A stretch of 64,000 nt of DNA, from NCBI GenBank assembly GCA_022484595.1, contig JAKVLB010000001.1, forward strand, positions 248,001-312,000, written 5' to 3'. The DNA comes from Mageeibacillus sp. GTDB lineage: Bacteria > Bacillota > Clostridia > Saccharofermentanales > Saccharofermentanaceae. Below the pieces are notes generated by a model. That model had not been told where the DNA came from. It searched no databases and worked only from the letters and a program-made list of their open reading frames with translations. The position numbers were made by a program, and so were the translations under genes. Shown here in pieces: positions 54,801-62,449 of the stretch (position 1 is the stretch's first letter; each line of letters begins with the position of its first letter).

Positions 54801-56288
54801 TTCCTTCTGAGCCTGCTTTACCTTGGAATTCATAAATACCGTGCATCTTGTTCCAAGATCCACAGGCTTCCTTGAATTCAGCGCCGCCTTTGCAAACTCC
54901 GGAGTTGTAAGGTTAAGTGTCTGGGCGAAAGTCTGGATGAATGAACCGCATCCCGAAGAACAGGCCTCATTGAGCATAATTGAATCAATGACGCCGTTCC
55001 TTATCTTCATACACTTCATATCCTGACCGCCGATATCGATTATAAAATCTACATCCGGGCAGAAAAATTTCGCCGACTGGAAGTGCGCCATAGTCTCTAT
55101 CTCACCGATATCTATACCGAGCGCAGCCTTGATTATATTCTCTCCGTAACCCGTCACGCACGAATACGCAATGTGACAGTCATCGGGAATAACAGAATAA
55201 ATATCCTTAAGAATGGTTACCGCCGACATGACAGGGTTGCCCTTGTTGCTTGCGTAATAGGTATACACAAGCTGCCCTTCGGTATTCATAACTACAGCTT
55301 TTGTAGTTGTCGAGCCGGCATCAAGACCCAGATAAAGCGGGCCGTGCTGCGTCTTAATATCCAGCACCGGAATCTGTGCCCTGGCATGACGCTCATCGAA
55401 AGCGGCCTTCTCTTCTTCATTCGCGAAAATAGGGTCAATTCTTATAATGTCCGGCACAAAGCCCTCGCGGTTCTTGAGCTTTGCAAGCAGGTCCTCAAGC
55501 TTTACAGGGTTTGCCCCGTCTGCACTTAATGCCGCGCCGAGCCCTACATAAATCTGTGCTTCGTCAGGCATCCAGAAAGAATCCACCTTCTCGGCAAGCG
55601 TTCTCTCAAAAGCATTTCTGAGTTCAGAATTGAAGAACAGCGGACCGCCAAGAAAAGCGACGTTGCCCTTGATAGGTCTTCCGCAGGCGAGACCTGATAT
55701 AGTCTGATTTACCACAGACTGATAGATTGACGCAGCGAGATCTTCTCTCGCTGCACCCTCGTTTATGAGAGGCTGCAGATCACTCTTGGCAAACACGCCG
55801 CACCTGCTGGCAATCGTATATAAAGATCTGTAATCCTTGGCGAAATTATTGAGACCGTCGGCATCAGTCTGAAGGAGCGATGCCATTTGATCGATAAAAG
55901 CACCCGTTCCGCCCGCGCAGGTACCGTTCATGCGCTGCTCCAGAACCGGGTGCATATATGTTATCTTGGCATCCTCTCCGCCGAGTTCGATGATTACATC
56001 TGTCTCCGGATGATACTTCCTGATTGCGACAGTCTCCGCCATGACTTCCTGCGTAAACTTAAGTCCGAGCCAGTTGGCTACCGACAGTCCGCCGGAGCCT
56101 GTAATTACAACGTCTACAAGAATACCGGGATATTTTGCGCCGAGTTCTTCGAAAAGCTCATTGAGCAGCCCCGAAACATCCGAATGATGTCTCTTATATT
56201 CACTGTAGACAATCTCTTCACCGTCAAGCAAAACCACCTTGATGGTTGTGGAACCGATATCAAGTCCCAATCTATAGACCTTATCCAT
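51801..56288 (-). CDS. 2-hydroxyacyl-CoA dehydratase activase-type multidomain protein
   Basis: 1,495 residues. Two BcrA/BadF/HgdC ATPase modules: first MDKVYRLGLDIGSTTIKVV with the Fe-S cysteine C124 in NGTCAGGTGAF; second YLGLDAGSTTTKAVV (about residue 327) with C443 and C447 in EACSSGCGSF. Then come a cysteine segment CPGCTNHC, a DUF2229-type region, and a HgdB-like dehydratase-type C-terminal half ending in a GVPNIICAQPFACLPNHVTG stretch. Such giant proteins are common in anaerobes but of unknown substrate; HgdC relatives drive ATP-dependent electron transfer. ATG 56288 follows GGAGG by 8 bases; a longer frame to 56474 would overlap the next gene. Confidence 0.88.
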   Translation of the reverse strand: MDKVYRLGLDIGSTTIKVVLLDGEEIVYSEYKRHHSDVSGLLNELFEELGAKYPGILVDVVITGSGGLSVANWLGLKFTQEVMAETVAIRKYHPETDVIIELGGEDAKITYMHPVLEQRMNGTCAGGTGAFIDQMASLLQTDADGLNNFAKDYRSLYTIASRCGVFAKSDLQPLINEGAAREDLAASIYQSVVNQTISGLACGRPIKGNVAFLGGPLFFNSELRNAFERTLAEKVDSFWMPDEAQIYVGLGAALSADGANPVKLEDLLAKLKNREGFVPDIIRIDPIFANEEEKAAFDERHARAQIPVLDIKTQHGPLYLGLDAGSTTTKAVVMNTEGQLVYTYYASNKGNPVMSAVTILKDIYSVIPDDCHIAYSCVTGYGENIIKAALGIDIGEIETMAHFQSAKFFCPDVDFIIDIGGQDMKCMKIRNGVIDSIMLNEACSSGCGSFIQTFAQTLNLTTPEFAKAALNSRKPVDLGTRCTVFMNSKVKQAQKEGASVGDISAGLSYSVVRNALYKVIKIRDTEQLGRNIVVQGGTFLNDAILRCFELVSNREVIRPNVAGLMGAFGAALIAKKRCPLAKAGKESESRSGVLAREDLESFSMTTENTQCPGCTNHCRLTIASFSNGQRFVSGNRCERGEDIALDKTPEKDKEKLPNIFEYKYRKTFAYVPLKAEEAPRGEIGIPRVLNQYENFPFWFTVLTKLGFRVMLSARSSHKIYESGMETIPSESVCYPAKLVHGHIENLISRGIKTIFYPDIPYEHVENKASNNHFNCPIVCSYPEVIKNNVENLQEYSIRYINPFMPLDNLKSVAQNLTKCFDYCAVTLEEAQAAVDAGAEEYLRFKEDIRAEGDRVLKIMEEKHLKGVVLAGRPYHTDPEINHGIPEMINALGLAVLSEDSVARAGMLQRPIRVIDQWMYHTRLYEAAAFVITRPDLELVQLTSFGCGLDAVTSDQVQEILESSGKLYTLLKIDEVSNLGAARIRMRSLVVAMNERDDKLNAGQSGVSDGSDKDGSVSDSAAAYTLKRVEFTKEDKKNHTILAPQMAPVQFEFVEAVFHKHGYRLKLLKQASRADIECGLKYVNNDACFPTIIVVGQMINAVLNGDIDPDNTTLAITQTGGGCRATNYVAFMRKALKEAGYPQIPVLTISAQQFEKNAGFEYTPSFILDAIKALCMGDMLTTMLLRTRPYEKVEGSANALYSYINQIGRKMINPKSVSDDLTERYDVIMPNSYYSRTPEQKKKIRDCLADIGVDLEDIPDIRKYKAFIKFAVEKFDKLPLRDIPRKPRVGLVGEILVKFQPDANNNAIDVIESEGCEGVLPGVLDFFLYCAYNPVWKAENLGQSKKTAYIMTQGIRFLESLRKPINKKFLKTGGKFMLSEKIQELAEKSSSVLSCGNSCGEGWFLTAEMIELIQDGVPNIICAQPFACLPNHVTGKGMIKELRRQYPNSNIIPIDYDPGASEANQLNRIKLMISTAHAVRDKEIEEAESRDLSGAD

Positions 56289-56304
56289 TGATGATACCTC
56301 CGTA

Positions 56305-57078
56305 CTACTTGTTCTTTCCGGGTGTCGGCGTCCCCTTAGGCTGAACCTTCTGCTTTGATGTCTGCCTTCCGGATGTCTGATAATTGCCGTCACCTGCCAC
56401 TGCCGAGCTCGATTTTCTGTTTGGCAGGGTCTTCTTGCGTGTTGTCTTAGATCCGAATATCTTCGACGAAGCATCCTTCAGATCCTTAAGCCACTGCAGC
56501 TGTTCGAGTCTCAGACTCTCCCTGAAGTCTCTGTTTGTAAGAGATTTCTTGAAATCATCATTGAGAGATACTCTCAGAAGCTCATCCGGTACGCCGAGCC
56601 GCAAATCAAATTCCTTGCCGAAGCAGTCATAAACGACTATCTGCAAAGGTCCCAGAAGATTTATAACGTTGCGCTCATACACCTCTATGTCACACCTTAT
56701 ACCGAGCGGCAGCATCAATCCGACAAAATTAAGATTGATATACGGCATATTGCCGGAGAAAATCAGATGAAGACATATAAGCTTCATATACGACTCAAGA
56801 TTTATACAGTCCTGATCGCAGATAAGCGACAGCTGTCCGTCTGCCGCCATAGCGGAAATATCGGACTTCTCACCGTCAAATCCGTTGGACCACAGGAAGT
56901 AAAGCTCCCTGTAGACTTCGTCCTTGAAGTGTTCAAAGTCTCTCGTCAACGGCTCGGCAAGAACATGTCTGCCGAGATTGAAAATATACTGCATGTATGA
57001 TACCTCAAGGTGACTCGGCACCGAGAAGTACTTGAAATATGCCGCTACATCGCGGGCGTTATAATAATACTTACGCAA
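56305..57078 (-). CDS. Conserved-looking hypothetical protein with basic tail
   Basis: 257 residues. A globular part (1-200) contains ARDVAAYFKYFSVPSHLEV, a region of mixed hydrophobic strands (YINLNFVGLMLPLGIRCDIEV) and LRLEQLQWLKDLKDASSKIF; the last 50 residues are Lys/Ser/Thr-rich and probably disordered (ends GTPTPGKNK). No signal peptide or membrane helix is evident. It lies 16 bases upstream of the giant activase gene on the same strand, suggesting co-expression. I do not recognise a family. Confidence 0.75.
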   Translation of the reverse strand: MRKYYYNARDVAAYFKYFSVPSHLEVSYMQYIFNLGRHVLAEPLTRDFEHFKDEVYRELYFLWSNGFDGEKSDISAMAADGQLSLICDQDCINLESYMKLICLHLIFSGNMPYINLNFVGLMLPLGIRCDIEVYERNVINLLGPLQIVVYDCFGKEFDLRLGVPDELLRVSLNDDFKKSLTNRDFRESLRLEQLQWLKDLKDASSKIFGSKTTRKKTLPNRKSSSAVAGDGNYQTSGRQTSKQKVQPKGTPTPGKNK

Positions 57079-57217
57079 GATTTTCTCCTTATGAGCCTTT
57101 TACTACAGATTAAAATTATAGCATAAGGCATGGGCCATGCTTTGATTAATTTGTGCTATTTAGGTCCAAAAACGGAGGTGTTTTGGCAATTCGGTTTGTT
57201 AAAACTGATTACCCCGC

Positions 57218-58372
57218 CTACATATCGTCATTATTGTCTGACTTGAATCTGCGAAACAGATTCTTAATCCTGTCACCCGAAGATTTCAGCTCAGGATCAT
57301 TGTCATATGAAGACTTGCGGGAATCATCAGGCCGTTTAACTGACTCCATCTGATCTAACGCAATCGATGAACTGGCCGGCGCTCCGCAATGCGGACAGAT
57401 ATTTCCCGTCTGCGATCTCACGTAGATTCCGCCGCAGTAGTTGCAGCATATCTCCATCTGCTTGGCTTCCTGCTTATTCTTCGCCATATCCACCTCTACT
57501 GCATTTGCAGCATGCAGAACAGCCGGCAGACCCTTAATCATGCCAAAAATCACATATCCGATTATTCCGTACCAGACCACGAAAAAAATAACCATTGGAA
57601 TAATGTTGCTGTCAAAATTCATAACAGTCTCATTTAAGTCCTCAAAAGACGTATTGAAAGCCTCTCCGACTCCGACGTCATTATCTGTAAGCAGCTTCTG
57701 CACCTCTTCATTGAAGTCGCCGACCTTGTTCTCGGTTAGTATATTGTCGGTATCGTTACCCTGCATGCCCTCCCACTGCCAGTTATTGAATCCGGATGAA
57801 GAACTCGAAGCTGACGTCGGCTCTGAATAAATAAACAGCCAGTGGCACTCGTCATCAAATGTGTTTACATAATAATCATATGCATAGTTCTCAAGGGTCG
57901 AATAATTAGCTGCCCACTCTTCAGTTTTCACTGTGACTATGCATGGTGTAATTCCGGTCTTATCCCTGAAATCCTTAAGTGTCTTCTTAAGCTCGCGTTC
58001 GTCATCAATTACGCCTATGTTGTCTTCAATTACTACTGATGTATCCCCATAATCCAGCTTGATCGGTTTCGAGACTGCGATAACCGGCACAATACTCATC
58101 AGCGGTGTCACAATGAACGGAATCATGAACAGAATCATAAAAATACAGCCGAAAATCTGACCCTTTGCACTTCTACGGAAATCATCCAAGTCATAATTGG
58201 AATAGACATAATGCGGAACATTTCTTCTGTAATACACATAACGATGTTTGGCGCCGGGGAAATAACGGTTCCGGAAGGCCGATAAATTCCCGCCGCCGGA
58301 GCTGTGTGATGATGAGAAAGATCCTGAATGTGAACCGCCGCCGTGTGAACCGCCGCCTGATGAATGTGGCAT
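57218..58372 (-). CDS. TPM-like membrane protein with Gly/Ser/His N-terminus and zinc ribbon
   Basis: 384 residues from ATG 58372, preceded by GGGGGA 7 bases upstream. The N-terminus is a Gly/Ser/His-rich tract (SSGGGSHGGGSHSGSFSSS). A first membrane segment (FGCIFMILFMIPFIVTPLM) leads to an extracytoplasmic TPM-like part (GVIDDERELKKTLKDFRDKT, ITPCIVTVKTEEWA, CHWLFIYSEP). A second helix (IPMVIFFVVWYGIIGYVIFG) is followed by a zinc ribbon CCNYCGG...CPHCGAP in the cytosol. The layout recalls TPM-domain proteins of unknown function in Clostridia. Confidence 0.78.
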   Translation of the reverse strand: MPHSSGGGSHGGGSHSGSFSSSHSSGGGNLSAFRNRYFPGAKHRYVYYRRNVPHYVYSNYDLDDFRRSAKGQIFGCIFMILFMIPFIVTPLMSIVPVIAVSKPIKLDYGDTSVVIEDNIGVIDDERELKKTLKDFRDKTGITPCIVTVKTEEWAANYSTLENYAYDYYVNTFDDECHWLFIYSEPTSASSSSSGFNNWQWEGMQGNDTDNILTENKVGDFNEEVQKLLTDNDVGVGEAFNTSFEDLNETVMNFDSNIIPMVIFFVVWYGIIGYVIFGMIKGLPAVLHAANAVEVDMAKNKQEAKQMEICCNYCGGIYVRSQTGNICPHCGAPASSSIALDQMESVKRPDDSRKSSYDNDPELKSSGDRIKNLFRRFKSDNNDDM

Positions 58373-58748
58373 ACTGTATTCCCCCGTGAATTGCATTGTA
58401 ACGTGCTCAGTAAATGAAGTATATCATATTATATGCGGTTCTTCACATATTATTTGGAAAAACCGTGCGTAAATGACAGAACTGAAGCAATGCGTTTACA
58501 GCCGCTTCGCTGCGGGCAGTCTGACTGTCCTGCTTTGTCCGGCAATTTTTTCCGTCCGGATCCGGCAATTCGCCTCAACGTCAAAGAAGAAATCGGGATC
58601 GGTTGTGCGCAACTTTTTCGCATACCACCATAAAAGCGCGCAAAAAAAAGGCCGTCTGCGCAAACAGACGGCCATAAACTCTTTTTTATCCCCCTAACAG
58701 ATAAAAGACTTTTGTAAATAACAGCAGATGGCTGTCAAGCCGTCGCTA
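58373..58748. other. Intergenic region, 376 bases
   Basis: Apart from the terminator at 58642-58673, I see no supported gene here. A minus-strand frame beginning at an ATG near 58625 (MRKSCAQPIPIS...) and overlapping plus-strand frames lack ribosome sites and protein-like composition. Confidence 0.5.
58642..58673 (-). terminator. Terminator of the small HPr-like gene
   Basis: On the minus strand GGCCGTCTG, 6-base loop, CAGACGGCC and eight T (arms 58665-58673 and 58650-58658). Confidence 0.9.
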
Positions 58749-59000
58749 TTACTCATCGACCTTTCCGAACAGATTGAGTCTGAAAAGCATTGCCTCATCG
58801 TCCGGATCCGAGCATGAAATCTTTGCGTTGCAAAGAATACCACCCTCGATCAGCTTCATGATGCCTGTAATCTGGCTGAGCTTACTCTTAAGGTTGAAGC
58901 GGTCACCTTCATCCGTAAGAAGTATTACGCTGCCCTTACACTCATCAAGCGCCTTCATAAGTGTCGCCACATCTACGTTATCCAAATAAAAAGCTTTCAT
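58749..59000 (-). CDS. Small protein with weak HPr-like pattern
   Basis: 83 residues from ATG 59000, which follows AGGAGGT by 7 bases; longer upstream frames lack such a site. The part FNLKSKLSQITGIMKLIEGG followed by AKISCSDPDDEAMLFRLNLFGK has the spacing of the helix-strand-helix of HPr-fold phosphocarriers, but the active histidine segment is missing: the corresponding start reads MKAFYLDNVDVATLMKALDE. If related, it is a non-phosphorylated variant. It stands alone with its own terminator. Confidence 0.65.
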   Translation of the reverse strand: MKAFYLDNVDVATLMKALDECKGSVILLTDEGDRFNLKSKLSQITGIMKLIEGGILCNAKISCSDPDDEAMLFRLNLFGKVDE

Positions 59001-59230
59001 AAGTAATACCTCCTTCATTGGTATTGATTTTTTTATCCACGGAATTCTTTCTTCCTTGGACAGCCTCATATTACTAATTTTCCAATTTCTGCGCAAGCGG
59101 TTTTTTATACTATTTACATAAATTTTACCTGCTTGATTTGTGCATTATGACAATAGAATAGAATGATTACCGTTTGAGCCAGAATATAGAAAAAATAGAA
59201 TTATCAACGCTTCTGTGCTTTAATAACTCT

Positions 59231-59722
59231 ATGAATATTTATATTGTATCAGACACTCACTTCGGTGACAACAACATCAATCTTTACGAGCACAGACCTC
59301 TCCCCGTTCATGAGATGGACGAGAGAATGGTTGAGCTTTGGAATACGGCTGTAACCTGCAATGATATCGTCTATCACCTGGGTGACTTCGGACTTCCTTC
59401 ATATGCGGGCCGCCTTAACGGCCGCAAGTATCTTATAATGGGCAATCACGACCGCGAATTGTCACCGGAGCAGTGGCGCGAAGCAGGTTTTGAGAACGCC
59501 AGTGAGCTGCCCTGTATTCTTGATAAATACATTATTCTGCAGCATGAACCGCCTGAGTACTACCGCAATGACACGCCGTACTGCTGGCTTTACGGTCACG
59601 TCCACAGCACCGACATGTACCGGACAATTACAAGAAGAACCGCCTGTATGTGCGCCGAACGCTGGGATTACCGTCCGCAGCTTTTGAGCGACATTATCGC
59701 GAAAATGAATACGGAGGAGTAA
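59231..59722 (+). CDS. Calcineurin-like metallophosphoesterase
   Basis: 163 residues from ATG 59231 (MNIYIVSDTHFGD); the upstream extension from 59174 is unsupported. All metal motifs of the family are present: SDTHFGD, YHLGDFG, MGNHDR, ILQHEPP and YGHVHS. It would hydrolyse a phosphate ester, but the substrate (nucleotide, protein or lipid) cannot be told. It is followed 4 bases later by the dipeptidase gene, so both are co-expressed. Confidence 0.9.
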   Translation: MNIYIVSDTHFGDNNINLYEHRPLPVHEMDERMVELWNTAVTCNDIVYHLGDFGLPSYAGRLNGRKYLIMGNHDRELSPEQWREAGFENASELPCILDKYIILQHEPPEYYRNDTPYCWLYGHVHSTDMYRTITRRTACMCAERWDYRPQLLSDIIAKMNTEE

Positions 59723-59726
59723 TACC

Positions 59727-61019
59727 ATGGGCTACGAGAAACAGTTTCTGCAAAACCTTATAGCAATGCAAAGCGTTGGCAGCGCGCCGGAGGAAGGATT
59801 CCCTTACGGCCGCAAATCAAAAGAGGTTCTTGATTTTTTCCTTGAGGAAGCCGCATCGCAGAACATGCGCTGCCACATAACGGACAACAAGGCAGGCTAC
59901 GTTGAATTCGGTCCCGAAGATTCGGAGAAACTGTTCGCGATGGTGTGTCACCTCGATGTAGTACCGGCCGGAGACGGATGGGTCAGCGACCCGTTCACTC
60001 TGACGGTAAAGGACGGAAAATACTTCGGCCGCGGAATAATTGACGACAAGGGACCGGCCGCTGCATGCTTTTTCGCGATGCGAAGACTTATGGCTGAAGG
60101 ATTTGAGCCAAAAACAAGGGTACGGCTCATACTGGGGACCGATGAAGAGCGCACATGTTCATGCATCGAATGCTATGCGGATAAAGAAGAAATACCGACA
60201 TTCGCAATTACGCCCGATGCCGAATTCCCGGTAATATATGCCGAGAAAGGCATACTGAACGTTAAGATTTACAGCGATAGACCTTCAAAGATAGAAGCAA
60301 ACGCCGGTTCTGCGACAAACATGGTCCCTGCCGGTGCGCAGCTTACAACGGGCGGCGTAACATACAAAGCTTCTGGAGTCACGGCGCACGCCTCACGCCC
60401 CGAGCTGGGAATAAATGCTGTGTACAGGCTGATTGAAGTACTTCATAATGCCGGATCCGATATTAAACAGTCACCTCTTTTTACATATATAGAACGCGAG
60501 CTGTACGGAAAAGAAGCCGGAGAATACACAGGATGCCGTTTATCTGACGAGTCCGGCCGAATTACCGCCAACCCGGCTATAATATGCTGTTCGGCGGACG
60601 GAGAATCTCTTGTGACAGACATCCGTTACCCTGTAACCGCCGACAAGGACAGTATCGTTTCATATATGGCCGGCAGGGCCGCTTCCTACGGGCTTAGTGT
60701 CTGCGAAACAAACCATATGCCCCCGCTTTACAAGGAGAAGAACACTTCCGGGATTAAGCTTCTGACAGACATCTGGAACAGTCACATGGCAAACTATTCA
60801 GGCTACAGGCCTGAATACGCAAAGCAGTATTCAAAGCCTCTCGCGATAGGCGGCGGAACCTACGCTCGTCACCTTCCGAATACGATAGCATTCGGACTTC
60901 AGGCGCCCTGGCAGACAGACCAGTGTCATCAGGCTAACGAGAGTTTAAGTATCAGTGATTTCGAAGAAGACATCAATGTCATAAGGGAAGCGATCGTAAG
61001 ACTTACGGACGTCATCTGA
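59727..61019 (+). CDS. PepV-like M20 dipeptidase
   Basis: 430-residue zinc hydrolase. Metal and catalytic motifs: VCHLDVVPAGDGW (His and Asp), FGRGIIDDKGPAAACFF (bridging Asp), LILGTDEERTCSCI (catalytic Glu pair) and AITPDAEFPVIYAEKG; a late histidine appears in GGGTYARHLPN. It likely cleaves dipeptides in the cytosol. ACGGAGGAG precedes the ATG. Its last 8 bases overlap the end of the convergent NlpC/P60 gene. Confidence 0.92.
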   Translation: MGYEKQFLQNLIAMQSVGSAPEEGFPYGRKSKEVLDFFLEEAASQNMRCHITDNKAGYVEFGPEDSEKLFAMVCHLDVVPAGDGWVSDPFTLTVKDGKYFGRGIIDDKGPAAACFFAMRRLMAEGFEPKTRVRLILGTDEERTCSCIECYADKEEIPTFAITPDAEFPVIYAEKGILNVKIYSDRPSKIEANAGSATNMVPAGAQLTTGGVTYKASGVTAHASRPELGINAVYRLIEVLHNAGSDIKQSPLFTYIERELYGKEAGEYTGCRLSDESGRITANPAIICCSADGESLVTDIRYPVTADKDSIVSYMAGRAASYGLSVCETNHMPPLYKEKNTSGIKLLTDIWNSHMANYSGYRPEYAKQYSKPLAIGGGTYARHLPNTIAFGLQAPWQTDQCHQANESLSISDFEEDINVIREAIVRLTDVI

Positions 61020-62370
61020 CGCGTCTTATCGTGGTAATGCAGGTCATCGCCGAGAAACTCGAGCTTGTGACCTGACCGCGCGAACTTGAAGCATGGATTA
61101 CCGTGTTGTTGCCGATATAAATACCCGAATGGTCTATTCTTCCGTCACTGTTGTAATCAAAACAAACTATGTCGCCGGCGCAGATATCCGATACTGAGAC
61201 GGCCGTTCCCAGCTGTGACTGCGAATGGGCGCTGTGCGGCAGAGTTATTCCATAATAAGTGAGATAGCAGTATCTGACAAAACCGGAGCAGTCAAAGCCG
61301 CTCGGTGAGCTTCCCGCATATACATAAGGAACACCGATAAATCCTGATACAAACGATGCAAAATCTGAACCTGAAACAGCAGTCGTTGCAGCTGACTCAG
61401 TTTCAGACGGCGCAGTCTCAGATGCGGTTGCTGTTGCTGCTGCCGTCGGATCTTCTGAGGCAGCCTGCGACTGAGACTCCGTCTGATTGTCAGCACTTGC
61501 CGCGGTTGTCTCGGAAGCTGCAGGCGTCTCCGTCGGGAGCGCGGCAGCGGTCGGTGCGGGCGTTGCAGCCGGCGCCATAGTCTGACACAGATCCGCTTTT
61601 ACATAAAAACCCGAATCGGATTTATACCATCCGTTGTCGGTCTGAGCCACGATGTTGATAAGGGTTCCCGTAGGTATCGTCGATATTCTGGTATAAGTTA
61701 TCCCCGGACCCGTTCTCGTATTTATGCAGCAGCCGGCATACATGGCAAGACTGCATTGTGTCTCAGTATAATTGCCGGCATCTGCGGTCTCATCAGGCGC
61801 ATCACCGGCCGCGTCCTCCGTGTCATCTTTTGCGGAAACGGCTGCACCGGATGACAATTCTTCTGAGGCAGTGTTCACAAATTCGGATGAATCAACGGTC
61901 TCGTCACTTAAATACTGCGTGGGGACATATCCTTCTGTTCCGCTTTGAGTTCTTATGTAAGACCATTCTCCGTCAAAGGATATGCGAAGTATACAGTCAC
62001 CCTGGTCTGCCTCGTCAACAGTCTCGGCATCCGCAGCAGCCTGCTCAAGAATCTTCGTATTATCTTCAGTTATCAGATAAGAGTTGCCGTCGTAGACCAG
62101 GTCATCCAAAACCGGGCATTCATCTCCGGCCGACGCGACATAAGTATAATCGTCTATAGAAATTGTTCTCGCGGCATTGTCACGTTCTTCGTCGTAATCT
62201 TCGGTAACAACGCGCTCAGACGGCTGTGCCTGAAGGTCAACAGATTCATCGCTTCCGCAGTTTCCCGCATTAACCGCTCCTATGCACACAAATGCACCGA
62301 CAACCAGCGTTATCAATCTGATCGAACATTTCCTCGCTATCAAGCTGTCTTTAATGACATTTGTATCCAT
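61012..62370 (-). CDS. NlpC/P60 cell-wall hydrolase with SH3-type domains
   Basis: Secreted peptidoglycan endopeptidase, 452 residues: a signal peptide or anchor near 15-36 (SIRLITLVVGAFVCIGAV), two SH3b-like modules (about 75-150 ending GEWSYIRTQSGTEGYVPTQY, and about 200-260 with INTRTGPGITYTRISTIP), a Thr/Ala/Glu/Ser linker (about 265-335), and the NlpC/P60 domain (about 335-452). The catalytic cysteine is about C361 in FDCSGFVRYC; histidines lie in RIDHSGIYIG and VIHASS. Such enzymes cut D-Glu-diaminopimelate-type bonds during growth or separation. Confidence 0.93.
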   Translation of the reverse strand: MDTNVIKDSLIARKCSIRLITLVVGAFVCIGAVNAGNCGSDESVDLQAQPSERVVTEDYDEERDNAARTISIDDYTYVASAGDECPVLDDLVYDGNSYLITEDNTKILEQAAADAETVDEADQGDCILRISFDGEWSYIRTQSGTEGYVPTQYLSDETVDSSEFVNTASEELSSGAAVSAKDDTEDAAGDAPDETADAGNYTETQCSLAMYAGCCINTRTGPGITYTRISTIPTGTLINIVAQTDNGWYKSDSGFYVKADLCQTMAPAATPAPTAAALPTETPAASETTAASADNQTESQSQAASEDPTAAATATASETAPSETESAATTAVSGSDFASFVSGFIGVPYVYAGSSPSGFDCSGFVRYCYLTYYGITLPHSAHSQSQLGTAVSVSDICAGDIVCFDYNSDGRIDHSGIYIGNNTVIHASSSRGQVTSSSFSAMTCITTIRRVR

Positions 62371-62449
62371 ACTGAGATTTTATCATCGCGAAAAGCATAA
62401 AATAAGCTCCCCGAAGCTGTGAATCTCTTTTGTAACCGTAATGTAAAAC

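Noticed and set aside
56289-56474. 62-residue N-terminal extension of the giant activase protein
   Set aside because: It overlaps the neighbouring gene, is arginine-rich and not protein-like, and the GGAGG site supports ATG 56288.
58433-58697. Short plus-strand frames in the gap before the HPr-like gene
   Set aside because: No ribosome sites, and they run through the terminator of the minus-strand gene.
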